DNA of 37,580 nucleotides, from positions 1 to 37,580 of the IMG/VR virus record IMGVR_UViG_3300043446_004071; one strand, given 5' to 3'. Below the pieces are notes generated by a model. That model saw only the letters and a list, made by a program, of their open reading frames with translations. It searched no databases and was not told where the DNA came from. Every line of letters begins with the position of its first letter. Position 1 is the stretch's first letter. This DNA comes from a virus. Below are positions 1-6,491 of the stretch, piece after piece. A program made the translations under genes and the position numbers.

Positions 1-1438
1 ATTTTAAATACTTGCCATCATAAGCACTAGGATTAGTGGCAATACCTACAACGTCATCCAGATACTTCAGACGAGTCTCACCACCTCCACCAAGAGTGGA
101 AAGTTGCTGTTGAATGCGATTAATGAAAAGACGATAATGCTGTTGAAGTTGGTCTAAAGTAACAAACTTCTTGTCTAGTGGAGTTAATGGGTCAGAGTTT
201 TTAGTATCAGGTGGTTCATTTAATAAACCTTCAGTTAAATTCTGTTCATTGAACTTTTTAAAGATTTCTTCAAGATATTTAACTTTCTTGGAAAGCTCAT
301 AGTTCTGCTCTTCAATTTCATTAATATGAAGTTTAGAAATTACAGTTTGAATTTCCTCTTGAATATCTTCAATGTATTGATTTTGTTGTTTAACAACATT
401 TTCATTTTGAAGAATTTCTTCCTTTAAGTTAGATACCCTTTGATTAAGTTCTTCTTGGATATCTTCAATATATTGACTTTGAGTCTTAAGATGTTTCTCA
501 TTACGAAGAATATCAACTTCTAAACTTGAAACTTTTTGAGTAATGCTCTCCTTATAAGTTTCATTATTCTTTAATTCATTTTCAAACTCATTCTTTAAAA
601 ATTCAATTTCCTCAATCTTCTCTATTGCTCTTTGTTCAACAATCTGATGTGAGTTCTCAATTGAATCAATTTTATTTGAAATTCCTTCAATTGTTTGATT
701 TAATTTTTCATCAAATTCGTTAAGTTTAGATTCGGTCCTAAGTTCTGTTTCAACAATAAAATCTTTATATTTTGGAATATCATTTTCTTTTATTTGATTG
801 AAATTTTGATTTAATGTTTCAAAATTATCAATAATTTCAGAGACACTTTTCTCATTAATACCTTCAAGTGTTTCAGTTAGCTCTTCGTATTTGGCATCTA
901 CAAACTCTCCAATTCCCTCTAGAGCCTGATTTACATTTTCCTCTAGTTGTTCATACCGATTATAAGTACGAATCTCTGTATCAACGACTAGTTTTTTATA
1001 TTTTGGTACTTCAACTTCAATAAACTCATTTACCTGAGTAGCAAGCCCAGAAACATCTAAACGTATTTCTGTTAGATTTTTTTCATTAATTCCTTGAACT
1101 TTTGATTGAATGTCACGAATACTACTTTCTACAACAAGAAGTTGTGACATCATCGCCCGATCCAGATCTTCTTTTTTTAGAAGAGTTTGAATCTCTTTTT
1201 GAATATCTTCTACTTTATTTGAAATAAAGTTTACTTTTTCAATATTTTCAGCATAATTATCTAGAGTTTCAGAGAACTCAGATATGGTTTCAATTTTATT
1301 TAAATTTCTTTTAAAAGATTCAAATGCGTCAGAAAAGGTATTTAATTCAGGAGTTTGAATTAATTCCTGAACCTTATTATCTATAGAACTGACTTTTTCT
1401 TTTTTATTAAAATATTCTGAAGGTTTTTTAAGTGCCAC
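1..1438 (-). CDS. Coiled-coil, tail-fibre-type virion protein, 3' end outside window
   Basis: The frame is open from a GTG at 1438 to the window edge (479 codons checked, no stop). The start is read as GTG because no ATG lies nearby and an AATAAATA late promoter sits about 26 nt upstream. The protein opens ALKKPSEYFNKKEK and is then almost entirely heptad-like, rich in E, K, I, L and N, so a long parallel coiled coil is likely. It contains internal repeats: QYIEDIQEE occurs twice, GINEK twice, and PKYK followed by V(D/E)TE(I/L)RT twice. Near the visible end comes LGGGGETRLKYLDDV, a glycine hinge plus short motif of the type I associate with cyanophage fibre proteins. Together with the beta-helix genes just upstream this suggests a fibre or baseplate-associated protein. 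No enzyme motif is seen. Confidence 0.72.
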   Translation of the reverse strand, partial: MALKKPSEYFNKKEKVSSIDNKVQELIQTPELNTFSDAFESFKRNLNKIETISEFSETLDNYAENIEKVNFISNKVEDIQKEIQTLLKKEDLDRAMMSQLLVVESSIRDIQSKVQGINEKNLTEIRLDVSGLATQVNEFIEVEVPKYKKLVVDTEIRTYNRYEQLEENVNQALEGIGEFVDAKYEELTETLEGINEKSVSEIIDNFETLNQNFNQIKENDIPKYKDFIVETELRTESKLNEFDEKLNQTIEGISNKIDSIENSHQIVEQRAIEKIEEIEFLKNEFENELKNNETYKESITQKVSSLEVDILRNEKHLKTQSQYIEDIQEELNQRVSNLKEEILQNENVVKQQNQYIEDIQEEIQTVISKLHINEIEEQNYELSKKVKYLEEIFKKFNEQNLTEGLLNEPPDTKNSDPLTPLDKKFVTLDQLQQHYRLFINRIQQQLSTLGGGGETRLKYLDDVVGIATNPSAYDGKYLK

Positions 1439-1463
1439 TATATTCTACAAATTCTTTTAGAAG

Positions 1464-1471
1464 TATTTATT
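1464..1471 (-). promoter_or_regulatory. T4-type late promoter (AATAAATA)
   Basis: The minus strand reads GAGAATAAATACTTC in the gap before the GTG start at 1438. AATAAATA differs by one base from the T4 late consensus TATAAATA. It lies about 26 nt from the start codon, the same range as the other late sites in the window. Confidence 0.6.
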
Positions 1472-1500
1472 CTCCCATTAAAAAGCAAAAATAACAAGTA

Positions 1501-1659
1501 TTATATTCGATACTCTTCTATCTTATCTAATACTTTATTTAAATATCTTTGAGCTAACCCTTTTGGGTCTGAAGTCCAATATGAATCATTATTTAATTCA
1601 TCTTTTATTCGAAGAACTTCATATTTAATTGCTTCTTTAGTAAGTTGAGTTCTTGGCAT
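1501..1659 (-). CDS. Small hypothetical protein, 52 aa
   Basis: ATG at 1659 to TAA at 1501. The product begins MPRTQLTKEAIKYEV and ends KIEEYRI. It is charged and mostly helical, with no signal peptide, membrane segment or Cys pairs. It lies directly after the beta-helix genes and before the coiled-coil gene, so it is probably transcribed late with them. AATTAAG just before the ATG is a poor ribosome site. The family is not recognised; a small chaperone or attachment peptide for the fibres is a guess from position only. Confidence 0.55.
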   Translation of the reverse strand: MPRTQLTKEAIKYEVLRIKDELNNDSYWTSDPKGLAQRYLNKVLDKIEEYRI

Positions 1660-1671
1660 CTTAATTAAAAA

Positions 1672-2025
1672 TTAATTACTAGTTATGTCTGGAGAATCAC
1701 TCAAATTTCTTGAAGTTTTAGTAGCTGTTGAATTTGGGGATATGTTTACAAAACATTCTCCATTATTACATACAATATTACCTAAAACCTCAACGTTATT
1801 TAATATATTTGAATTAAAATTAAATAAATTTACAGGTCTAGTCTGAGGTGTGGCATTTATTGAGTTTAATAGATTTAAATTAAAATAGCTATTATTAATA
1901 GTACTACTTATTCCTACTATTGAACAAGCAGAGTTATTAAACTGTCCAATAAATGAATTTGAGTTTATTCTTAGATTAGAAGCTGGAGTATTAATTGTAA
2001 TAGCTTCTTGATTAGAATATCTAAA
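1672..2025 (-). pseudogene. In-frame continuation of the beta-helix gene beyond its TAA stop
   Basis: Directly after the TAA at 2028-2026 the same frame stays open for 117 codons, to a TAA at 1672-1674. It has no ATG or GTG, and its only TTG is near the very end, so it cannot be translated on its own. Its composition matches the upstream protein: Asn/Ser/Thr/Ile-rich short strands such as NSFIGQFNNSACSIVG and NSNILNNVEVLGNIV, typical of a parallel beta-helix. The likely history is one fibre gene of about 445 codons cut by a nonsense change. Stop readthrough or a sequence or assembly error are the alternatives. Confidence 0.6.
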
Positions 2026-3009
2026 TTAATTTCTTCTAATATTTACATTATTTTTAATAAAATTCCCATCTAAAGTTATACAAGATATGGGCCTTCTTGG
2101 GATAAATGAGTCAGTTTGTGTAGTATTTAGAACATCTCCATTTATTCTATCCGCTCCACTAAAAATATTATCTGAAATTTGTAAGCCATCAATTTGACCT
2201 AAGATATAGATTACTTGTCCATTATTTGGTTCATTAGTTAACCCTCTAGAGTGGTATTCAACAACATTATATTGAATAATACTATTTGATAGAATTTTAC
2301 CATTAGACCAGAGTAATTGGCCACCAATATCTAAAGTATTTTCAATTAAAGATACTTTGCATCCTGTAGTAGAATTATTAACTTTTACTGCTCTCCCTAC
2401 ACCATGATTTAAGTTATTTATAAAATTAACATTAGAACAGGTAGTTTCAGCAAGAAGAGAGGTTCCTTGTCCAGTAAATGAACAATTTGAGCAATGTATA
2501 GTAGTTTGTTCACAAACAATAGCAAAATTATTTTTTGAGTAATTATTAAAGAAACAATCAGAAAAAGAAGATGTAAAATCTCCAACTAATCTAATTAAAG
2601 AGTTGTTTAAAAATCTTTCGTAATTAGAAAATGTAACTCCATTTATAGAAGTAGGCTTTACGAAAGTTATTCTAGACGGGATTTCACTTCCAGATGAGAT
2701 TGAATTATTATGAAAAATAATTTGAGACTTCGAAAAAGTATTATTTAATATATTTACATTTAATGTTCCTTTAAAGTCTGGACTATCTAGATTTTGAACT
2801 ACTGAGGAATAAAAATTTAAAGCGACACCTGGAGAAATATAAATCGAATCCGATGTACTCGCTGTTTGAGTACTAGTTATATTATTAATAGTTACAGTAT
2901 AGTTTCCTTTATCAAATAATCTTTTTAAAATTCGTCCATAATCTATATTTCCATCACTTAATATTTCGCCTGTAGATGGTAAAACTTTATCTAAAAGAAT
3001 ATCAGCCAT
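2026..3009 (-). CDS. Beta-helix fibre/tailspike-like protein (possibly truncated)
   Basis: 327 aa, ATG at 3009. The N-terminus MADILLDKVLPSTGEIL is followed by irregular repeats dominated by N, S, T, I, F and short beta-strand runs with stacked asparagines (FINNLNHGVG, NNSTTGCKV, SNSIIQYNVV). This is the usual look of a right-handed parallel beta-helix. Such proteins form phage tail spikes and fibres that bind or cut surface polysaccharide; no catalytic residues can be named here. It starts 6 nt after the previous beta-helix gene stops, so the two are co-transcribed. It ends in TAA, but the same frame continues for 117 codons of matching sequence, suggesting the 3' third of the gene has been cut off. 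Confidence 0.7.
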   Translation of the reverse strand: MADILLDKVLPSTGEILSDGNIDYGRILKRLFDKGNYTVTINNITSTQTASTSDSIYISPGVALNFYSSVVQNLDSPDFKGTLNVNILNNTFSKSQIIFHNNSISSGSEIPSRITFVKPTSINGVTFSNYERFLNNSLIRLVGDFTSSFSDCFFNNYSKNNFAIVCEQTTIHCSNCSFTGQGTSLLAETTCSNVNFINNLNHGVGRAVKVNNSTTGCKVSLIENTLDIGGQLLWSNGKILSNSIIQYNVVEYHSRGLTNEPNNGQVIYILGQIDGLQISDNIFSGADRINGDVLNTTQTDSFIPRRPISCITLDGNFIKNNVNIRRN

Positions 3010-3015
3010 TTTAAA

Positions 3016-4539
3016 TTAAAGACTATTTTGTATAAAATAAGGTTGAGATATGTAACTTTCTGGAGAAGAGTTGGATAATAGTTGAACATTTGTTCCAGAT
3101 TGTGATTTATTTTTAGTTATAACTACTCTAGAGTGAATTTGACCTGTATTATTTTGTGAATCCCTTAAACTTATAAAATTTGATGAACTAACCCCAACTA
3201 AAGTATTAAATGATATATTCAAATTCTTACTACTTCCTCTTATTGTTATTAAATCCTGAGAGGTTAGACTTTCAAATCTATTATTAGTGATGCAGATTGA
3301 ATCAGTTTTTTTAATTACAAATACATTTTTTCTATTATGGTTAAATGAATTGTTTGAAAATATATTATTATAATTTGTTGTTGTTGCTATAGATACAGAG
3401 ACATCAATTGATCCCGTAAATGTATTATTATTAATAGAATTATCAACAAATAGTCCGTTCGAAATTAATAATGCAGATTTTAAATTTTCGTCGGTAATAT
3501 TATTATTTATTATATTTTGAGTAATTAAAGAGGATTTAATTCCACCAAGACCATTACAAAATAATAACTGTCCATTATTAACTGTATTATTATAGACTAA
3601 CATACCTCGAATTGTTACAAATCCAGTTAAAAATATAGAAGTGAAGCTAGTGTTAAATGTATTTCTAGATATAGAACATTTCCTATGGCCATAGTATCCA
3701 CTTTGATATGGATTAATTATACTTCCAGGCGAAGATAATGTGTCAGTTGGGGGGAACTGTATTTTTATAGAAGTTCCTAAATTATTAAAGATACAAGAAT
3801 CACAGCTTAAGTTACGTCCATAATAATCCACTCCAACTACACTTCTATTTGAATAAGTAGTTAAAGGAGTATTACTCTTAAATGAAAGAGTACATCTAGA
3901 CAATGAAGAATCCATATCAGCTTCATCTTCACCTTGATCTACTAACCATTCATAGGAACTGGAATTATTAGACTCTTCAGAAACTTCAGTTTCATTAAGG
4001 CTAAAAAATGAATAAGCTTCTTTTGGAGTGGTATTACTTGGATTTCTAATCTCAAAATAATATTTTGTAGTAGCTAAAGAATTTATGGAAATTGTGGTTA
4101 TTCCTATGGTTGGACCACTTATTCTAAGAGAATTTGTGTCTATAATATCAACTGTAGGAAGATCTGAAAATGATGACCCAATTCCAACAGATTGATATGT
4201 ATGCGTAAGTATTCTTTTAAATCGTATTCCAATTATATTAATATTACTAGCTAGTAACAAATTAGGATTAAAATCAAATTTTATATTATAAAGTCTAGCT
4301 TTAGATTGAAAATCAAAGCATACTATAGGTGATTGTAATGACCCATTTGGAATATTAGTAAATGTTATTTTTGAAGTTTCATCTATTCCTACTATTTTAC
4401 GGCCTCTTACTTTAGAAATTAATCTATTAGCTGGTAAAGACGCATTAAGTTCATAATTACCTTTAATATAAATTAGTCTATCAGCACTATTGATGGCATT
4501 TACTAAATCGGTTGTTATTCCCGTATCTACAATTATCAT
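3016..4539 (-). CDS. Beta-helix fibre/tailspike-like protein
   Basis: 507 aa, ATG at 4539, first gene of a late unit with AATAAATA about 32 nt upstream. The N-terminus MIIVDTGITTDLVNAINSAD resembles the start of pectate-lyase-fold phage proteins. The body is a ladder of Asn/Ser/Ile-rich rungs (NTVNNGQLLFCNGLGG, SLITQNIINNNITDENL, NNNTFTGSIDVSV). Residues around 175-215 break the pattern with an acidic loop (ETEVSEESNNSSS, DQGEDEADMDSS) that could be an insertion or binding loop. It probably forms a surface-binding spike together with the next gene. Family assignment is by composition and repeat look only. Confidence 0.7.
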   Translation of the reverse strand: MIIVDTGITTDLVNAINSADRLIYIKGNYELNASLPANRLISKVRGRKIVGIDETSKITFTNIPNGSLQSPIVCFDFQSKARLYNIKFDFNPNLLLASNINIIGIRFKRILTHTYQSVGIGSSFSDLPTVDIIDTNSLRISGPTIGITTISINSLATTKYYFEIRNPSNTTPKEAYSFFSLNETEVSEESNNSSSYEWLVDQGEDEADMDSSLSRCTLSFKSNTPLTTYSNRSVVGVDYYGRNLSCDSCIFNNLGTSIKIQFPPTDTLSSPGSIINPYQSGYYGHRKCSISRNTFNTSFTSIFLTGFVTIRGMLVYNNTVNNGQLLFCNGLGGIKSSLITQNIINNNITDENLKSALLISNGLFVDNSINNNTFTGSIDVSVSIATTTNYNNIFSNNSFNHNRKNVFVIKKTDSICITNNRFESLTSQDLITIRGSSKNLNISFNTLVGVSSSNFISLRDSQNNTGQIHSRVVITKNKSQSGTNVQLLSNSSPESYISQPYFIQNSL

Positions 4540-4570
4540 TATTTTTAGTTGTAATGCCCAATTGCTACAT

Positions 4571-4582
4571 TATTTATTTATT
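4571..4582 (-). promoter_or_regulatory. T4-type late promoter (overlapping AATAAATA)
   Basis: The minus strand reads AAATAAATAAATAATG, giving two overlapping AATAAATA boxes, 32 nt before the ATG of the beta-helix gene at 4539. It follows the terminator of the peroxiredoxin operon, so it starts a new transcription unit. Confidence 0.6.
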
Positions 4583-4594
4583 TTAAAACTTTGC

Positions 4595-4626
4595 ATAAAA
4601 AATCCTCCTATATTTAGGAGGATTTA
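4595..4626 (-). terminator. Rho-independent terminator of the hli-prx operon
   Basis: A perfect 10-bp stem (AATCCTCCTA / TAGGAGGATT, 4-nt loop) is followed on the minus strand by TTTTTTA. It sits about 25 nt after the peroxiredoxin stop. Confidence 0.85.
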
Positions 4627-4651
4627 TAATAGTCTATCTTATTACTTTATG

Positions 4652-5179
4652 TCAAACCGTAGCGTATTGAGTAGATAAAGTTTTTACGTATTCAAGGACC
4701 TTCTCTGGAGTAGATTCCTCATAAGGGTCAGTATCTGCATTATCACGCATTCCTGGCTCTACAAACATCTTCTCAATTACTCCATTATTCAGAATGGCAG
4801 CATACCTCCAACTCCTTTCTCCAAAGCCAAGATTTGACTTATTTACAAGGTAGCCCATACCGCGTGTGAAGTAAGCATTCCCATCTGGAATAAGTTTAAC
4901 CTTACCGATGTTTTGGTCCTGAGCCCAAGAATTCATTACGAATCCATCATTTACCGAGATGCAATAAATCTCATCAACTCCTAGTGACTTAAACTCATCA
5001 TAAAGCTCTTCATATTTTGGTAACATGAAATTTGAACAGGTTGGAGTAAAAGCACCAGGAAGAGAAAAAATTACAACTTTTTTGTTTTCAAAAAGTTCAG
5101 AAGATTTGCGAACTACAAATTCTCCACCTTCGCGGAAAACAAAATCAACATTAGGAACTAGATGACCTTCTTTACGCAT
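4652..5179 (-). CDS. Peroxiredoxin (Prx5/AhpC-TSA type)
   Basis: 175 aa from the ATG at 5179, chosen because GGAGG lies 5 nt upstream. An ATG at 5191 forming TGATG with the preceding hli stop would add four residues. The active-site motif PGAFTPTCS places the peroxidatic cysteine at residue 48, the position usual in Prx5 enzymes; the downstream DGNAYFTRGMGY, SWRYAAILNNG and NADTDPYEESTP also match that family. It reduces H2O2 and organic peroxides using thiol or glutaredoxin donors. A longer reading to 5299 only overlaps the hli gene in another frame. It is the last gene of an operon with two hli genes and ends in a strong terminator. It fits protection of the infected cell from photo-oxidative damage. 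The donor is not visible in the window. Confidence 0.88.
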   Translation of the reverse strand: MRKEGHLVPNVDFVFREGGEFVVRKSSELFENKKVVIFSLPGAFTPTCSNFMLPKYEELYDEFKSLGVDEIYCISVNDGFVMNSWAQDQNIGKVKLIPDGNAYFTRGMGYLVNKSNLGFGERSWRYAAILNNGVIEKMFVEPGMRDNADTDPYEESTPEKVLEYVKTLSTQYATV

Positions 5180-5190
5180 AATGCCCTCCA

Positions 5191-5310
5191 TCAAAATACT
5201 CCAGGAATTACTTGACCAGTCACAAGATATGATCCGACCATAGCTAGAAAGCCAAGCATCGCAAGCCTTCCGTTCAGAATTTCGTTTTCGTGAGTCCATC
5301 CAAATTTCAT
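5191..5310 (-). CDS. hli: High-light-inducible protein, short (39 aa)
   Basis: ATG at 5310, with GAGGAG 8 nt upstream, to TGA at 5193-5191. The protein is almost only the chlorophyll-binding helix: ENEILNGRLAMLGF carries the E-x-x-N-x-R-x-A-M-x-G signature, followed by a hydrophobic stretch ending TGQVIPGVF. Hli proteins are single-helix thylakoid proteins that bind chlorophyll and carotenoid and dissipate excess light energy; cyanophages commonly carry them. At 39 aa it is among the shortest possible forms. Its stop overlaps a possible ATG of the peroxiredoxin gene (TGATG), so the two are translationally coupled. It differs from the upstream 69-aa Hli and is not a recent duplicate. Confidence 0.9.
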   Translation of the reverse strand: MKFGWTHENEILNGRLAMLGFLAMVGSYLVTGQVIPGVF

Positions 5311-5320
5311 AATAGTCTCC

Positions 5321-5407
5321 TCAGTAAGTTTCAGAAAGTTGATTGATAGAATGTGCTAGAAGCACTAAGAATGAAATACTCGTAAGAGTAAAAATTACTT
5401 CAGGCAT
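5321..5407 (-). CDS. Tiny predicted membrane peptide, 28 aa
   Basis: The ATG at 5407 overlaps the stop of the upstream hli gene (TGATG). The frame runs 28 codons to TGA at 5321-5323, just before the GAGGAG ribosome site of the second hli gene. The peptide starts MPEVIFTLTS, has a central hydrophobic run (SISFLVLLAHSI) long enough for one short membrane helix, and ends polar (NQLSETY). Size and placement recall small photosynthetic subunits, but I could not match it to a known Psa, Psb or Pet peptide. Support comes from exact coupling on both sides and its place between two Hli genes; codon statistics mean little at this length. Confidence 0.55.
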   Translation of the reverse strand: MPEVIFTLTSISFLVLLAHSINQLSETY

Positions 5408-5616
5408 CAAAAGACGCCGAAGAAAAGTTTACCAGTGAGTGCATAAGAAATAAATCCAGCAAGAATACCAAGCATTGCAGCCCTTGAATTATAAAGTTCT
5501 GCTTTTTCGGCATAGGTTTGCTCTTCGTGTCGTGCCATATCTTCCTCCGTAATGTACATTTGGGGTTCTTTTGCAAAAAGATTTTGTTGACCAAGCTCGT
5601 TTGTAACGACCGTCAT
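5407..5616 (-). CDS. hli: High-light-inducible protein (69 aa)
   Basis: The ATG at 5616 (MTVVTNELGQQNLF) is chosen over an upstream start at 5676, because the promoter -35 and -10 boxes lie between 5676 and 5648. Residues 1-40 are a polar stromal tail (KEPQMYITEEDMARHEEQ). Then AELYNSRAAMLG provides the E-x-x-N-x-R-x-A-M-x-G chlorophyll-binding motif, and one transmembrane helix ends in TGKLFFGVF. It is a thylakoid photoprotective protein, probably supporting photosystem repair during infection. It is the first gene of a four-gene overlapping operon ending with peroxiredoxin. No clear Shine-Dalgarno sequence precedes it, which is common in cyanobacterial systems. Confidence 0.93.
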   Translation of the reverse strand: MTVVTNELGQQNLFAKEPQMYITEEDMARHEEQTYAEKAELYNSRAAMLGILAGFISYALTGKLFFGVF

Positions 5617-5647
5617 AAAATTGTTACGTTTTGTTAACGACCTTAAC

Positions 5648-5676
5648 AATATATAGCAAGGCGGGGAGCTTGTCAA
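5648..5676 (-). promoter_or_regulatory. Host sigma-70 type promoter of the hli-prx operon
   Basis: On the minus strand TTGACA (5676-5671), 17-nt spacer, TATATT (5653-5648). Expected start of transcription is near 5641, about 25 nt before the hli ATG. The region between is noticeably more G+C-rich (GCTCCCCGCC) than the surroundings. Confidence 0.82.
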
Positions 5677-5693
5677 GGGGTCGGGTTTTACTA

Positions 5694-6491
5694 CTATGAA
5701 TCTTGAGTAGCAGATGAAGGTTGAGTTATTCTCCCTAAGTAGGGGTCATAATCCATTAAATATTTAATATCAAGATTTGGTCCATTTGTTTTCCAGAAAT
5801 TTAAAAGGGCATCGTGAGATGCTCTATGGAAAATATCAATGTGTTCTGGGTGAATAGAAGAACCTAATTCTAATTTATATAAAAGTAAAGGAATACTATA
5901 AGTGTTTCCAGAATTATAAACTAAATCATCAGCAACTGCTCTCGGTTTAACTCCATTATCGAGTTTATACTTATCATTCCTAACATGATGCTTTAACAAT
6001 TTTGTTGCATGATGTCTATTAATTACATAACAAGCTGTCGAAAAATCATTCACAAATCTCTTATGTAATTTTGCATGAAGGTCTCCAGTACATATAATTG
6101 CAATTTGCACAACATCCCAATCATACGGGAAACTACGAATAAAATCGTTCCAAGTAAAATTCCAATATTTTACAAGATCAAGATTACAATCATCTTCCAT
6201 AATGATTGCATATGGGCTATCAGATGTATCATACCAGTGTTTAATTGCTTTGAGATGTGATGTAGTACATCCAATTTCGCCAGAAGTCATATCTTTAGGA
6301 TAACATCCGTTTAAAATATGACCTAAATCATCTTCACGTCCATCATATGCTGAAATCCTTGTGTAGTTCTCGACTTCCCAATATTTAAATTGGTCCTCCA
6401 TATATTGCCTTCTTTCTGGCTGGTCATCCAGATTCAGATAATATATTGGACTAAAGTTTTTAAGTTTATATGTTGATTTATTTTTGTCCAT
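5694..6491 (-). CDS. Glycosyltransferase family 25-like
   Basis: 265 aa from the ATG at 6491, which overlaps the upstream stop (TGATG); a GTG at 6494 would add one residue. Family hallmarks: YYLNLDDQPERRQYME near the N-terminus, TSGEIGCTTSHLKAI, the acidic motif YAIIMEDDCNL, and FSTACYVINRHHA. GT25 enzymes (LPS/LOS glycosyltransferases and collagen-type galactosyltransferases) transfer a hexose from a nucleotide sugar. It is the last gene of the glycan cassette, followed without a terminator by the hli promoter. The acceptor (LPS, a virion protein or other) is unknown. Confidence 0.82.
   Translation of the reverse strand: MDKNKSTYKLKNFSPIYYLNLDDQPERRQYMEDQFKYWEVENYTRISAYDGREDDLGHILNGCYPKDMTSGEIGCTTSHLKAIKHWYDTSDSPYAIIMEDDCNLDLVKYWNFTWNDFIRSFPYDWDVVQIAIICTGDLHAKLHKRFVNDFSTACYVINRHHATKLLKHHVRNDKYKLDNGVKPRAVADDLVYNSGNTYSIPLLLYKLELGSSIHPEHIDIFHRASHDALLNFWKTNGPNLDIKYLMDYDPYLGRITQPSSATQDS

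Noticed and set aside
5180-5299. N-terminal extension of peroxiredoxin up to 5299
   Set aside because: The extra residues have no Prx similarity and the same DNA encodes a clear 39-aa Hli protein in another frame; GGAGG precedes the ATG at 5179.
5400-5594. 64-codon minus-strand ORF overlapping hli in another frame
   Set aside because: The hli frame has the full chlorophyll-binding motif and a promoter at the right distance; the other frame has none of this.
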